A DNA stretch of 64,000 bases from Metaphire vulgaris (GCA_018105865.1 CM030837.1:13242225-13306224); one strand, 5' to 3'. Positions 46,738-59,589 are shown, counted from the first letter of the stretch. Translations and numbers: made by a program. The notes: generated by a model not told the origin, from the letters alone.

Positions 46738-47636
46738 CAGTGATGGGTAATTGCCTTTTTTATCTAATTAATTAGAATTAGAATTAGTTGAAATTTTACA
46801 ATTACAATTAGAATTAGAATTAGAATTAGCAAAATTTCACAACCAATTAATTAGAATTAGAATTAGATACCTTCTAATTTAATTAGAATTAGCAATTAGA
46901 AGTGCACTGATAAAAATTGCGATGCATTTTAATGTAATGGCGAAAATTAATTTCATCCTCCGTAATCTAGATTATATCAGAATTGCATTTTGCAAGTAAA
47001 AGTGACTCAAACAAAGTATCATCTAATCGATTTCATTTTCTTCTATCATTAAGAATAAATCCACTGCACTAAATGATCTTTCAATAGCAGCAGATGTGGC
47101 CGGTACAATATGATGCTGCAAATGTAGCTGGTATAAACAGGGAAAGTTCAATTTATGGTCCTCCCAAAAAGAAATACAATTAGTGTTCATATTGGTTGGA
47201 GTATATAAGTAACTTTGGAGCTCTTCAGTTTCTGTTGACGTCAGCAAAGTTTCTTCCATATATCCAAATAGATTGTTGTGGGACTTAATTTGAGGTGTGA
47301 CTGATTTGTCATTGTCCATAGCTGGTGTCAAAGGTGTATTGTTTATCTGCTTTGAGACTGAATTTACTTGACGTTTAATTTGTCCTTGAACAAAATATCT
47401 TTCCTCAGCACTCTCTATCCACTTGAGTTTGAATCGTGGTTCCAAAGCACTTGACACAAGCAAGTGTACTAATTAGGCAACTAATTGTTCTTTTCAATTA
47501 CAATTAGCAAGCTATTCATTAGAATTAGAATTAGAATTAGCAATATTTTGGAAGTAATTGATTAGAATTAGAATTAGACAGATAGCTAATTCATTAGCTA
47601 ATTAATTAGAATTAAAAATTGAATTACCCATCACTG
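46738..47636 (-). mobile_element. hAT element with (GAATTA)n subterminal repeats
   Basis: The ends CAGTGATGGGTAATTGCC and AATTACCCATCACTG have perfect 8-bp duplications ATTTTAAA (46730-46737, 47637-47644). Both subterminal regions contain many TTAGAATTAGAATTAG units, plausible transposase-binding arrays. The minus strand encodes the end of a hAT transposase. At 899 bp it is an internally deleted copy. Confidence 0.95.
47023..47463 (-). pseudogene. hAT transposase C-terminal fragment
   Basis: A 146-codon frame starting MLVSSALEPRFKLKWIESAE and ending in the hATC dimerisation domain, with FWEDHKLNFPCLYQLHLQHH then IVPATSAAIERSFSAV. PATSA-x-ERSFS is the diagnostic motif of hAT transposases. The zinc finger and catalytic domain are absent. 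The frame itself has no stop, so this deleted copy is not very old. Confidence 0.9.
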
Positions 47637-47644
47637 ATTTTAAA

Positions 47645-48924
47645 ATTTAGTTTTCGAACGCAGAAATTTTGGCTAAACTGTAGTGGCAGCGATTGGTGCC
47701 AACTGCTTACTTCCTTTCAAAATACTTCGAGATTCTTGACAGTTACACGCTAGGCAGGGCAAATTAACACGAAAGGGTATTACCCGTATAGTAGACTAGT
47801 GCAAGAGCTGCGATTTGGCTATGATATAATGTTTTGTGAAAGTCAATACTATCAAAGCCTACTGTAAACTCGGTTTAAATCCATAATATTGTATCGTCAA
47901 TTTTATCTGAGCGTTAGTCTTTTTCCTAAAAGCGCTACTTCGACGATTAAAATATATCCATATTGTTTTTTCATATTTAAAATACATTTTGTTTAAAGTA
48001 TCGATGTCGGAGCCCAATTAATTTATCTGTGAAACGGGACTGCAAAAAGACTTAATCAAACTATGCTGACTTTTATAGACAACTTGCTATGTTAGATGAA
48101 AGATATAACATCAACAGTGGAGCTATTTCATATTACAAACGACAGAGAGGTTTGGAGGTCCATGGTCGCCAACGTAGTGGTACAGGGCGCCAAAAGAAGA
48201 AGAAGAATATATGAACTTTCTGATTTTAAAAAATTGTTCATAAGAAATGCAATGAACAAGTTCAATATATAGGGGCCTACGGTGAACAAATTTGAAAATA
48301 CGTTGCCTGCAATTTTACAATCACTTTTTTTCTCAACTACAGTAGAAGAATCGTTTTTCGAAACGTTTAACATACGTGTTTACAGGTATTCAGTTCAACC
48401 AATGGTTAGCAAACTTCTGGGCGACAAAGCACGCATCAAATTAAAATTAACAGACGTTTCCAAATTTTCCGCGTGCTGTAGCAAGTGAAGGGAAGATATT
48501 GGCATTGAGGGGTTAAAAGTATATGTCAAATATTCTTTAGAAGGTACCGAGATTCTGATTCTAAGCTTAAAAATCACTCAGTCAACCCCAATTAACTAGT
48601 CAATCGGTAAGTAGATCGACCAATCAATCAAACAAGCAAGCGATCCTGTTTGGATCATTTTGCTGTCGTCAGCAACAAACAAGATATTCATAAATCGTTT
48701 CTTTGATGCGAACTTTGACTTCATTTTGATCGTTTTTAGATGAATAATTTATTGAAGCATGAAGCGGAAAGTCTGTTTCTCGGTATCAACGACTAGGACG
48801 CGCTCTTTCGGCGGAAGCGCTAAGCAGGTCCGAATCGAAGCGATTCACCCCGAAGGTCATCAAAGGTCACCAGCCTCAAAGGAATGACATTCTGAGGCGT
48901 CAAACGTCGTCACCCGGCAGCGTC
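47645..48924. other. Upstream flank of the receptor gene; no exon recognised
   Basis: AT-rich to about 48770, becoming GC-rich towards the receptor start. It may contain 5' non-coding exon or intron sequence. I see no TATA box close to 48925 and no recognisable upstream coding exon. Confidence 0.45.
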
Positions 48925-50885
48925 ATGTCTTTCCTCAACGAATCATCTCACCTGTTGGACGATAACTCATCCCACACTCAACCAAACGCCGCCGCCGCCG
49001 AAAATAACGATTCCTCTTGGGACAGCCGAGGAGGAGGAGGAGGAGGAGGAGGAGTAGGAGGAGGAGGATGGGGCGACGCGCCCCTCTCGGCCCTTCAACT
49101 CGTCGCCGTGTCGGTCGTCGTGACGCTCCTGTCCATCGTGACCGCCGGAGGTAACCTGATGGTCATGGTGTCGTTCAAGATGGATCGTCAACTGCAGACG
49201 GTCAGCAACTACTTCCTGTTGAGTCTGTCTGTTGCCGACTTCGCCATCGGGTTCGTCTCGATGCCGCTCTACACCGTCTACCTGCTGATGAACCGCTGGC
49301 CGCTGGGGCCGGTCGTGTGCGACGCCTGGCTGTCCCTCGATTACACCGTCAGCAACGCGTCGGTCGCCAACCTTCTTATCATCAGCTTCGATCGCTACTT
49401 CTCCGTCACCAGACCGCTGACGTACCGCGCCCGGAGGACCCCGGAGAAGGCGACGCTGGCGATCGTCTGCGCCTGGGTGGTGTCGGCCCTTCTCTGGACC
49501 CCGTGGATCGTCGCATGGCCGTTCATCGAGGGCAGACGGGCAGTGGGAGACGGGGAATGCTTCATCCAGTTTCTCGCAACGAATCAGTACATAACGGTGG
49601 TGACGGCGGTCGCTGCTTTCTACCTTCCGGTCCTCATCATGTCCTTTATCTATTACAAGATCTATCGCGAGACAGAGAAACGCCAGAAGAACCTGATGGG
49701 ACTGCAGGCGGCCAGCCAGACCCACTACGACGACAAGAAGAAGAGAACTTCAGGAAATCCGATTCGGACGAAGAGGGGCGGAGAACGGCAGCTGCGCCGA
49801 CAGCTCCCGCCGCCGCCGCCGCCGCCGCGCCAGTCTACCTGCGATCGGCGCTCGCAGGCTCCGTCGAGGACTGCTGTCGAAGCGATGCTCCTGCTGTCCG
49901 GAACGAACCGGCTCGAGGTCCTCCGACTGCAGCCAGAGCGGCGTCGAACCGGACGAGGAATTTCCCGACAGAATCGACGATTCGAGAAACGGTTCCGTCA
50001 TCGACTCGAACGCCTCCCCCACGCGGCGGCGGCGGCGGCGTCGATTGCACCCGGAAGAAGATCGATCGGTCGCCGCCGTCCTGCTTCGGAGAACCGCGTC
50101 CTTGGAGACTCTCGCCAAAAAAAGAGACAGAGGACGAGGAGGAGGAGGAGGAGAGGGAGCAGTCGTCGGGAGAGGGTTTCTAATCCCAATGATCACGGTC
50201 GAATCCAGTCAGGAACTTAAAATCTCGCCCGGTAGTTTAGCGGCCGACCGCGACGACTCTGGCCCCGGGGAGACTTACGGCCTCACGAGAAGCAAGCCCG
50301 GTAGGCGCCTGGCGTCCGCCGGTGGTACGTACTGCAGTCTTCTTGTCCATCTCGACGACCGGCGACCAAGGGGAAACGGCGGCGGATCAAGTCCTCGGCG
50401 ACAACCGAAGGGCGCTGTTGCTGACGATGACAACGACGTCGAAGACATTAAGTCAATCGCCGATGACGACGACGACGACGATCTCAAGGTCGTCTTCAGC
50501 GATCGAGAGCATTTGCGGCAGACGTCTGCGTCGCAGCATCATCATCCGGACAGACTGTCCTCGCGCGGCATCTCGCCCGCCTTCGGCCTCGTCTCGAGCC
50601 TCGAGCCTCGAAGAAGGGTCTCGATTTGCGGTTCGACTGGACGCAGAGACAGTCTGGCGGCCACTTCTACGCTGACGGTCGAAACGAGGCTCGCTCCTCG
50701 GATGGATCAGGCGAAGAAGGACAGAAAGCAGCAGCAGAGACAGGAGAGAAGACAGGACAAGAAGGCCGCGAAGACCCTAAGTGCAATTCTTCTGGCCTTC
50801 ATCGTTACGTGGACACCGTACAACGTCTTCACCGTCATCCAGACATTCTTCCCCAACTGCCTTAACCCCACCGTCTACGCCGTCG
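48925..50885 (+). CDS. Muscarinic acetylcholine receptor, exon with TM1-TM6
   Basis: This encodes the main part of a class A receptor for acetylcholine in the plasma membrane, most like invertebrate A-type and vertebrate M1/M3/M5 receptors, which usually couple to Gq. The first ATG of the frame is chosen. The N-terminus (residues 1-52) has NES, NSS and NDS glycosylation sites and a poly-Gly stretch. TM1 has GGN at 75-77, TM2 LSVAD at 101-105. The disulphide pair is Cys132 and Cys212, the amine-binding Asp139 lies in TM3 and DRY at 156-158. WPFIEGRR and GECFIQFLATNQYITV (about 198-225) are muscarinic signatures. TM6 reads KKAAKTLSAILLAFIVTWTP (from 50756). TM1-5 and TM6 are in different frames: the TM5 frame stops at 50218-50220, while the TM6 frame is open from about 49697. 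The loop between them is about 360 residues. The exon ends at 50885, before GTCAGT, in phase 1. Confidence 0.93.
49735..49890 (+). other. Frame change in the third intracellular loop of the receptor
   Basis: Up to KIYRETEKRQKNLMGLQAAS the receptor uses the frame of 48925. From about SGVEPDEEFPDRIDDSRNGS (near 49930) the convincing protein is in another frame. The total coding length of the two exons leaves a remainder of one base. The interval contains an AAG run and a CCG run (49806-49829), both prone to length errors. GT dinucleotides here do not resemble splice donors. Confidence 0.75.
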
Positions 50886-50933
50886 GTCAGTGCATCTATA
50901 GGTCATTTCACGAATATTTCATTCTATTTATGA

Positions 50934-51512
<579 letters not shown>

Positions 51513-52368
51513 TGATCTGTTTTGTCCAATGATCAATCTGCTGCCAAGTCACATCGATTGATAAATTAAGCATCCGTCCAAATCAGAAATCAATGGCTCG
51601 GTCTTAAAGTTAATGCATTCGTACGGGTAATCAGCAGATTTCTCTCGATCTAATTTGTTCGCACATGTGACCCTCATTCACCCCCACCACCACCCCACCA
51701 CCACGCCCTCAACAGTTCCTTTGTGTGCGCTGATTCTCCACTCCACCCCATCGTCGTCGTCGTCATCATCATCATCATCATCATCATCATCACCATCATC
51801 ATCATCACCGCACTAACTAAATCTTCTTTTTTTCTTTCTCTTCTTCCTTTCGTCCATCCATCCATCCTTCCATCCGTTTTACAGTCCTTCGATCCATCTG
51901 GACGTCGTTTGAACGGACGCCTACGCAACGCATTGGCTCTTCATTTGGTTTCCCTTCTCGTCGTCGGCGTGACGGGGCTTTAGTAGCGCATTTAAAAAGG
52001 TCCGTTGCGGGGTAACGTGATGATCGCGCGGGGGAAGAGAGGGAGGGAGGAATGGAGGGAGGCAGAGAAACGACAGAATTAATGAGAGCATCGTCTGTAT
52101 CTGCCAGCTGAATCAGTCATCTGTAAGATCGCGGGCAAATCGCGATTCGGACGACGGGTCTGGCAGCAGACGGCAGCGTCGGCGGCCAAAGTGTCAGTCC
52201 TGTTTCATCGGCCCGGTGCATTCGATCATGCGCCAAAGAGAACTAACTGCGGCAGGACCCCCTTCCCTCCCCCTCGAATGTCCATTTGTGCCACTTAGAT
52301 TCGTTTATCTGACGCTTCTCCAGTCGATTGTTGGCATCACAGATATTGTTATGATCGATGGACCTTCT
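51513..52368. other. Intronic, no feature beyond short repeats
   Basis: (CAC)n/(TCA)n runs at 51680-51810 and GGGAGGGAGG at 52030-52060. No exon recognised. Confidence 0.5.
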
Positions 52369-52376
52369 ACTGTAGG

Positions 52377-52564
52377 CAATGGTGGCTCCAGGATTTGGCA
52401 AGTGGGGGGGACCGTTGGGGTGGCAACTTCTAATCATGGGGACCAACCATTTGTTGTTAGGTATGTAGTATTAAGTATAGGGTCCAAACAGGGGGCCACT
52501 GGGGAGGGAGGCACTCAATAGGGGGGGCACGGGGCCCCCGAGCACCCCTGTGGAGCCGCCACTG
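52377..52564. mobile_element. MITE with GGTGGCTCCAGG ends
   Basis: The ends CAATGGTGGCTCCAGG and GGAGCCGCCACTG have duplications ACTGTAGG (52369-52376) and ACTGCAGG (52565-52572), 7 of 8. Relatives lie at 56285-56469 and 59289-59589, and a fragment near 55440-55495. Confidence 0.9.
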
Positions 52565-52572
52565 ACTGCAGG

Positions 52573-53009
52573 GTCTACGTCTTGGTTCACTGAAACTTTC
52601 GCACAGCGGTTAAGGTTCGTTGTTGCTTTTGTTGAAATGAACGTGAACACGCGACAGCTTCGGAAAATACAGTATTGTGATTAAGAAGAGATCAGTACAA
52701 CAATACGCATGGTTGAGTCCACATATTAAATTTGGATGTAGGCCTACCAGACAGAAATAGGCCCAAGCATGCTAGAATTCTGAAATAATCCAGCAGTAGC
52801 ATAATGTCCATTGCCATTGGGGCTTTTGACGAATCATAAACGTGTGTTAATATTTCTATTTTGATTTCCGCCTTTTCGATTTTGATTTCCATATAGGCCT
52901 ATTTTCGATTTGTCATTGGGGGCCCCAAAAAGGGCATATAGGGTTATAATATATATAATATATACATTTTTTTTTTTTTTTTTATATATATCATGAAATT
53001 TTGTGTGTG

Positions 53010-53042
<33 letters not shown>

Positions 53043-53518
53043 TGTGTGTGTGTCATTTGTTGTAAATTTACAATAAATGACCAGATACGGTAAATTTTAT
53101 ATTACATTGTCATTAATGACAATTTTTATAAAACCAATATGTTCACTAATATCATTTACAAAGAATGTTTTGCAATTGATAAAAAATAAAATTTTGCAGC
53201 TAAAATGAAAGAATAGCAGTAAAAATATACAGTAGCAGGAAGTGGTCTATCGAAACACCTAAAAATATCAACAAATGACCGATTCGATGAATTTGTAATT
53301 TATGGCATAGAGACACAGTGACACACTGACAGTCTGACACAGTCTACTTGTAAAGTTTACTGATTTTGGTCAACAGACTCAACACTAGACAATGCCAAAT
53401 TACAGTTGCTACACAGTTTGAACACTAGACATAGTCTACAGCCTACTGAACAATATGTCTACTAGACAGTAGATAAAGTTATATGGCTGATATCATGTGA
53501 TTCTGTGAGGGCTGTAAG
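52573..53518. other. Intronic, no gene; T, TA and GT runs
   Basis: TA and poly-T runs at about 52935-52990 and (GT)n at 53005-53052. Otherwise AT-rich and unassigned. Confidence 0.5.
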
Positions 53519-54141
53519 CAGTGTTCCCTCTCGTGTGAGCGCGCAACATAGGTCGCAAGGCAAGCGCACAACGGAACAACTGGAGCGCACAAATGTTTGA
53601 AAAAAATGTTCCCATTGCTTTCATATCATACACGTAGGCTATACTTACTGATAAAGATTCACCTTCGGCTGTGAACTTGTAACGGCTCCATGCAATTACT
53701 AACTTCTGGTCTAGACTATGGGCAAAAGATCTTTTATTTAATTATTTGTGCAAAGCACGCGGTTTCAAATATGGATAAAAATTAAAAGATCAGAAAGCCA
53801 GCGATAGAAATGTCTTCAAATAGAGATTTGAAATTATCGACGTAAACGTGGAAGAAAAGGTGGGAAGACGAGCCCTGTACCTTCCCCATTCCCTATTGTA
53901 GTCTCTCAAAAATGGGAAACTTGAGCCTAGAGGGCTAACAGAAGTTTACACCTATGTTTGAAATTAAAATGAACAGCGACTTCATTTAAGAGTTCATGGT
54001 TGCGCTTGATTGTGAACAGTTTCAAGATCTAGCAAATCGAATTGATGTAGGAGGAACATGTCTGACATTCAGCGCAAACTGTGAACCACAAGTTAGCTTC
54101 TAATGAATTTGCTGAAGAACAAGAGAAGGAATCAATTAGAA

Positions 54142-55984
54142 CAGGGTCTCCAACAAATTTTGGAACTGCGGCCCACTTCAGCGGTTTTGTAACACGTGGC
54201 GACCCTAATAATATAATAGAATGTAATATAGAAAATGTATTAGGCCATCTGGCGAACGTTGGTTGAAAGGATTTCTTCTGAATTTTTGAATAAATTGCCT
54301 TGTTTCAAAAGCTCTGATTCAATTTGATTGAAAAATGTACCCAAAATATATTATAAAAATTTTTCAAATTATTACAATATAAGACAGAATGAGATAAATA
54401 GATATTGAAATTTCTTGAAAATTATCTCGTTATAATTTTAAGAACTTTTTTGACAAAACATCACATCATCTATGGCTTCACTGTAATCGAATATCTAACG
54501 TTAAGACTTAACAGTCAGGCACTCTTCCATTAGTTTTCTCAGAGATTCTCCCTTTTGTCGTTGAGAGCAAAATGGTCGGAATATCTTTTATTGACTGCCT
54601 GCCATCGTTTATACACATTGTCTGATAAGCGAAGATTAATTTAAGGTTAATTTTTTTAAAAGTACATAGTCAGGGTTCCGTCAAACTTTTAGTTTAGCGA
54701 TTCAGTCTTAAATTTTGTTAACATTTCTTTTTGCCCTGAAATGTTATTGTCGACTAAAATTGCGTTAAAAGACATAAAACGATTATTCGTTTAAAATAAT
54801 CTGTGTATGAAATTTTACGAATATTAATTTTCTCCAACGCGGATTAAGCTCTATACGCTATTTGAAATTGGGACATTGTAACGTATTGGTTAGTTGGATG
54901 ACACTTTTGAATCTAAGGTCAGAAGGCTTTGGCGCCATTCAGAAATTGTTTTACCAGCTTTTGATTTTGTTTAGACTACAGAACGATCATTGAATTGTAA
55001 CGAATACTCATTTTAGACAATGATGACTGCATGTTAAGAGTTGTGCTTCAAGACAAATTTTTGTTAAAATGTTTCAGATCTTGACTAATGTATTATCTTA
55101 TAAATAAGGATCGAAAAAATCACTGCAGGCATCAAAATCATCTGCCATTTGCCTAAAAATATTTGCAATTGCGCAGCGCGCGATGCTTGAGGGAAAACTA
55201 ATGAGTATTTTATTACAATAAAGCATGTAATATAGAAAATGTATTAGTAAACCATTAGTAGGAACGTTGGTTGAAAGGAATCTTCTGAGTTTTGAATAAA
55301 TGGCAAAGCAAAAGCTCTGATTCATTCGGGATGTAAATATGGAGAATATATTATGAGAATGCCCCAGTATTTTGCCCTGTTAAGACAAAAGGATGGGAAA
55401 TAGATATTGAAACAACAAAAATTATCTCATTTTAAAATTTTGCCACCCCAACGTCCCCCCTTTCTTACGCGTCCTGGAGCTTCCACTGGAGGAAATGGGA
55501 AAGTAGGGTTTGGGTCGCCACTTTTCTTCCAAGTTTTTTTTCACAGATTCTCCACTGTAAAGTGGGGTTTGAGAGCAAAATGGTCGGAATACGCTTTTCT
55601 TGCGTTATTGAGAAATAAGGTTAATTTAAGGTTAATCTTTAAAAGTACTATAAGCCAGGGTTTCTCAAACTTTTTAGAACTTGAACCCGATTCACGTCAG
55701 CAGCCTTTTAACATGCCATAACCCACTCTGCAATCTTATCGCCGACTAAAATGAATAAAATTTGCATAAAACACTATTCAGTTTAATATAATTTGTGTAT
55801 GGAGGATTGCATTCATATAAATTTCTTAAAACCTAAGCCTTTTGCAACTTTCAAAATTTGTGACGTTACAAAAAAATTAGAGAGAAAAGCCTGACATTTT
55901 TGAATCTAAAGCACAACTGCGACCCACTAGACTGAACCCATAGGCCAAAATAATGGGTTGCGACCCACAGTTTGGGAAACACTG
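54142..55984. mobile_element. hAT-type element B, copy 3, nested in A copy 2
   Basis: It starts CAGGGTCTCCAACAAATTTTGG (22-base motif region, key bases CAGGGTCTCC) and ends CAGTTTGGGAAACACTG. Duplications AATTAGAA (54134-54141) and AATTAGAG (55985-55992) are the reverse complement of those at 1921/2844, so this is the same insertion event carried in two copies of A. It is longer than copy 1 and has an internal duplication (about 54200-54560 resembles 55200-55640). Confidence 0.83.
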
Positions 55985-56284
55985 AATTAGAGGAATGCCA
56001 CAACGTGATGACACGCGTTATGAGTCATCCTTTTGGAGGAAGCATAACTGATCTGGATCGAATGGGCATATTAAAAGTTCAAGCAGAGCAACTCTAGTGG
56101 CATGAAAATCAATCCCTTTGCAAATTTGTAATACTTGACGGACGATGCTTGTGTCTCTTTTAAACTAATGAGTGTTTTATTATGGTTAAACCACATGGAA
56201 TTAATTAATCATAGTCGTAAACTATTAGTAGGCCTCTGCCTTTCTGACTGAACCCCAACTTTTTGAGAGGCCACGTTGTCTCTG

Positions 56285-56469
56285 CAGTGTCTGGCTCCAC
56301 CTCTGAGCTAGGGGGCCTCTGTCTCTATTGAGTGTCTGCCTCCCCAGTGCCCCCTCTGTTGGTCTTTCAGTCTAATGCTCTCATTAAACAACAAATGGTT
56401 GGCCCCCATGATTAGAAGTTGCCACCCTAACGTCCCCCACTCACTTGCCAAATCCTGGAGCCGCCACTG
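56285..56469. mobile_element. MITE of the GGTGGCTCC family inserted in A copy 2
   Basis: The left end is CAGTGTCTGGCTCCACC and the right end GGAGCCGCCACTG. It interrupts sequence that is continuous in A copy 1, so it arrived after the two A copies separated. No clear target duplication. Confidence 0.75.
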
Positions 56470-56873
56470 TAGGAAAGGGGAAGGTATAGGGTTTGGGTCC
56501 TCACTTTTTCATCCAAGTTTACGCCACTACATGTGTTTATATGATAAACTTTGGAACTGCGTCATTCAGAAGGAACCATTGCCCGACAACAATTTGCAGT
56601 CGACCGCTTCTAGCTTGATTTGTGGCGTTGGTCTGTTGGTCAAAATCACCAGTTGCATTAACGGGCATCGCCACTGAAGTCAGCCTGACGCTCCAGCACG
56701 TAACCCACTCTGCCATCTTCCGCCCCAACACACCATCCTCATCTTGTTAGCAGATAAGTAATGTTGATTTCGGACAAATTCTCCGCGATAGAAGTCGACT
56801 TTTAAAAATTTTGAATAAATAAGAAATTTCGCGCACACTTTCCTTTCGAAAAATTTAGAGAGAAATAGCCTGA

Positions 56874-56916
56874 CATTGCTTGGAAATAGGGAATTACAAT
56901 TATTATTTTATTATTA

Positions 56917-56956
<40 letters not shown>

Positions 56957-58139
56957 TTAATTTTATCGTCCGTTTCAGTCACAGAGTATACGACGCCATT
57001 TGTTCATCGGGGACGTTCATTTCACAAAAGACAGTGCTCATCGGAGCGCAGACTGTAGCGGAACAACGTCGGTTCGGTCCGAGGTCAAAAACCGAAAAAA
57101 CGTCGCTGTGTGTCTCCAAGGTCGATTGGGAGGAAATAAATAAGTTTTAAGGTGACTCTAAAAATATCTAGAGAAGAGGCCATCCTGAATTTCAAGGGCA
57201 TCTCAAACATATGGAGATGCATGTCTGTGTGGCCCTACACCCAGATTTGCGTGTCTGTGTCTGAAGGGGAATTCTCACCTCATTTATTTGCAGACCTCTT
57301 GGATATATATGGTTGATGATATGTAGCATTTCTCGAAGATCTGTGGGATGCTGATTTCTTAGTATCTCTAAAAGTGAGGGTAGCAATTCTCTTTAATACG
57401 TTGTTCAATGTCTCTTTCCAATCTCTCTCTCTCTACGAAGGACAGGGTAATCTGATCAAATCTCTCTCGTTGCTAATTTCAATTCTTTGCAACAGCATTC
57501 TGAATAGGAACGAGACGTTGGAGAGAACACTTTGCAGTCGACCGCTTCTCCTCATTGACAATAGTTGATTTTAGACAGAAATAAATGCATTAGCCTAAGA
57601 TTATTGAAGACCTTGTGTCCCCTCCCTCTTACGAATCCATCCTCATTTTGACGCATGAATGTCGAAACAAGACTGTGACAATTTAAAATGACTTGAATAA
57701 ATAAATCGGTATCAAATAATTTTCTTTTCTTTCAATAGATTTTAATGGAACCAAGACAATCCATTTCCAAGGGAGATCATTGAAGAATGGGGAATGGCCC
57801 GATGGGTCAGGGCAGAATGGGGAATGATGGAACACGAAGTACCCCTCTGACCCCTCAAGCTGAATTTCTAGATTCGCCTATGACTGGAGCCACTGCTGAC
57901 TGCTGTTGCCGGAATTTCATCAAATTTCGCAGTTTGTTTAAATCTGTCCATGTCATTTAACCCGTTTACTTTAAAATAATAATTTCCGATTTCTGAATTG
58001 CGCAATTAGACATAGTAGTTTCTTGTGTATATTTCAGTGGAGAGTTTTGACTGTAGGCCTACATTTTCGAATATTTACTGCACTATAAACCGAATGGAAC
58101 GCTGATTGTTGTGAGCATTAAAATTCTAATCCCTTAAGG
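56874..58139. other. Intronic, no gene seen; (ATT)n
   Basis: ATT repeats at about 56903-56955. The remaining 1.2 kb shows no recognised feature. Confidence 0.5.
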
Positions 58140-58610
58140 CAAGGGGTGGGTAAACTACGGCCCGCGGGCCGTATGCGGCCCGTCACCGGATTCGTGCGGC
58201 CCGCGAGATGATTTAGAAATATGCATACGAGCGACAGAAAGTGAGATAATTTGAAATTATTTCAGGGAAAGTCTGAAATTGTTTAATTGAAATATGGCAA
58301 TTTATTTTTAAAATTGTTCATGGAAAGAGGATATCAAGGACAGTGCAGCCCCAATATGATGAACAACTTTTGCTGATTTCTGAAGCGGGTCAACAGCCCA
58401 GGCAAAAGATGAGGGCTGTTTTTGCACCCCGTGGAAAAAAATTAGGGTGTCCCCGGGAAGATAAGGCCGTTTTTTGCTTATCAAGATTTTCGAAGGCACG
58501 ATAAAGGAAGGGCGATGATCTTTTTCAGGTTTTCTATGGTAAATGATGACTTTTTTAGCTACGCCCCTGAAAAAGATTACCTCCTGATAAAAATCCGACG
58601 TGCCTGAATG
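58140..58610. mobile_element. hAT left end and partial MITE, truncated
   Basis: CAAGGGGTGGGTAAACTACG then GCCCGCGGGCC at 58140 is a typical hAT terminus, but no matching right end is present. The stretch 58415-58603 resembles the right half of the MITE at 9506-9876, ending CCGACGTGCCTG, and has the T-run motif GATAAGGCCGTTTTTTGC near 58461. Confidence 0.55.
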
Positions 58611-58842
58611 TATATGTGTATAGAGTTAAGATGTGGTTTAATATTTGTTAATGTGACTATGAGAAGGGGCGACGCTGGAGTATTGAATATGTCTCTGAAC
58701 AGAGCACCTGGAAGAAGATATTTTAGCGTCTCAGTTCTAAATCAAAATCTATGTTTTTATAGTGGCTTTTTGGCAACTAGATATTTTTTCTGTTAGAAAG
58801 TTACAGCGATTTATGTATGGATCTCTTCTCCATTTCTCTCTC

Positions 58843-58915
<73 letters not shown>

Positions 58916-59128
58916 CTTAATAAACGCGTCTGTTGACCAATGGTTGGGTGCATGTCCAAGAGCAAACACGGGTTCAACGCTGTGTGTGAAGAGCGTAGGA
59001 GTGACGAGCAAACGAAGAAGCGGCGAGACTGAGACTGACTTAGGATGATAAGCGAATGCTCAAGGTCACGCAATCTCTGGGGCTCCGGAGTAGTCACAGT
59101 CTCACAGACGCTGGTGTGCATGGCGTAA
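58611..59128. other. Intronic, no gene seen; (AT)n
   Basis: AT repeats at 58849-58911. Nothing else recognised. Confidence 0.55.
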
Positions 59129-59196
59129 TGTCCTCCGTGAAAAAGTGAACAGAAGCAGCGGATACTGCCATTGTGTCCACTTTTTCACGGAGGACA
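59129..59196. other. Perfect 19-bp inverted repeat (hairpin)
   Basis: TGTCCTCCGTGAAAAAGTG at 59129-59147 is exactly complementary to CACTTTTTCACGGAGGACA at 59178-59196, with a 30-nt loop. It lies in the receptor intron and could fold in the pre-mRNA or in DNA. It is too short and the loop too long to call it a microRNA. It may equally be a recent inverted duplication. Confidence 0.6.
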
Positions 59197-59288
59197 GTTT
59201 CTCTACCAGATCCGACAATAAATTCTGTCGCTGGCTGCACTTTCATGCATGTCCACCAAGGTCAGCGCCGTATACCCACGAGCATCAC

Positions 59289-59589
59289 CAGTGGCGGTTC
59301 CAGGATTTCTTGGTGGGTGAAGGGATTAAATGAATTCATAGGAAGTTGTTGGGGAATGAAAAGAGAAGAAAAAAATTTTAAAATGCCAAAAATGACTGGC
59401 AAAAGGGAATTTTTCTTCCTAATTTTTTACTATACTTTTATCGAAAAACAGGTTGACAAGCAAAAAAGGTCATCCGCAGTTTTTCCCGTACTCTTACGAG
59501 ACCTTTACCAAACAAAAGGTTTCACAAGCAAAAAAGAAGTCTGGTGGGGTGATGCATCCCCACTCATCCCCCACGTGGAACAGCCACTG
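59289..59589. mobile_element. MITE with GGCGGTTCCAGG ends
   Basis: The ends are CAGTGGCGGTTCCAGG and GTGGAACAGCCACTG. Perfect 8-bp duplications AGCATCAC lie at 59281-59288 and 59590-59597. It carries the T-run motif in inverse orientation (GTTGACAAGCAAAAAAGGTC, about 59452). Confidence 0.93.

Larger units (their letters stand above)
53519..56873. mobile_element. hAT-type element A, copy 2, in the receptor intron
   Basis: It starts CAGTGTTCCCTCTCGTGTG and runs collinear, but inverted, with 1422-3435. Shared blocks include CACGTA...TTACTGATAAAGATTC, CGACGTAAACGTGGAAGAAA and GGAAAGGGGAAGGTATAGGG. The right end is decayed (TTTAGAGAGAAATAGCCTG...ACATTG), so the boundary is approximate. It contains element B and a MITE of the GGTGGCTCC family. 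Confidence 0.8.

Noticed and set aside
48967..49725. 252-codon frame on the minus strand of the receptor exon
   Set aside because: Shadow of the GC-rich receptor coding sequence; the + strand carries unmistakable GPCR motifs.
49820..49910. Small intron explaining the receptor frame change
   Set aside because: The GT dinucleotides in the interval (GTCTAC, GTCGAG, GTCCTC and similar) are poor donors; an indel in a triplet run is simpler, though not proven.
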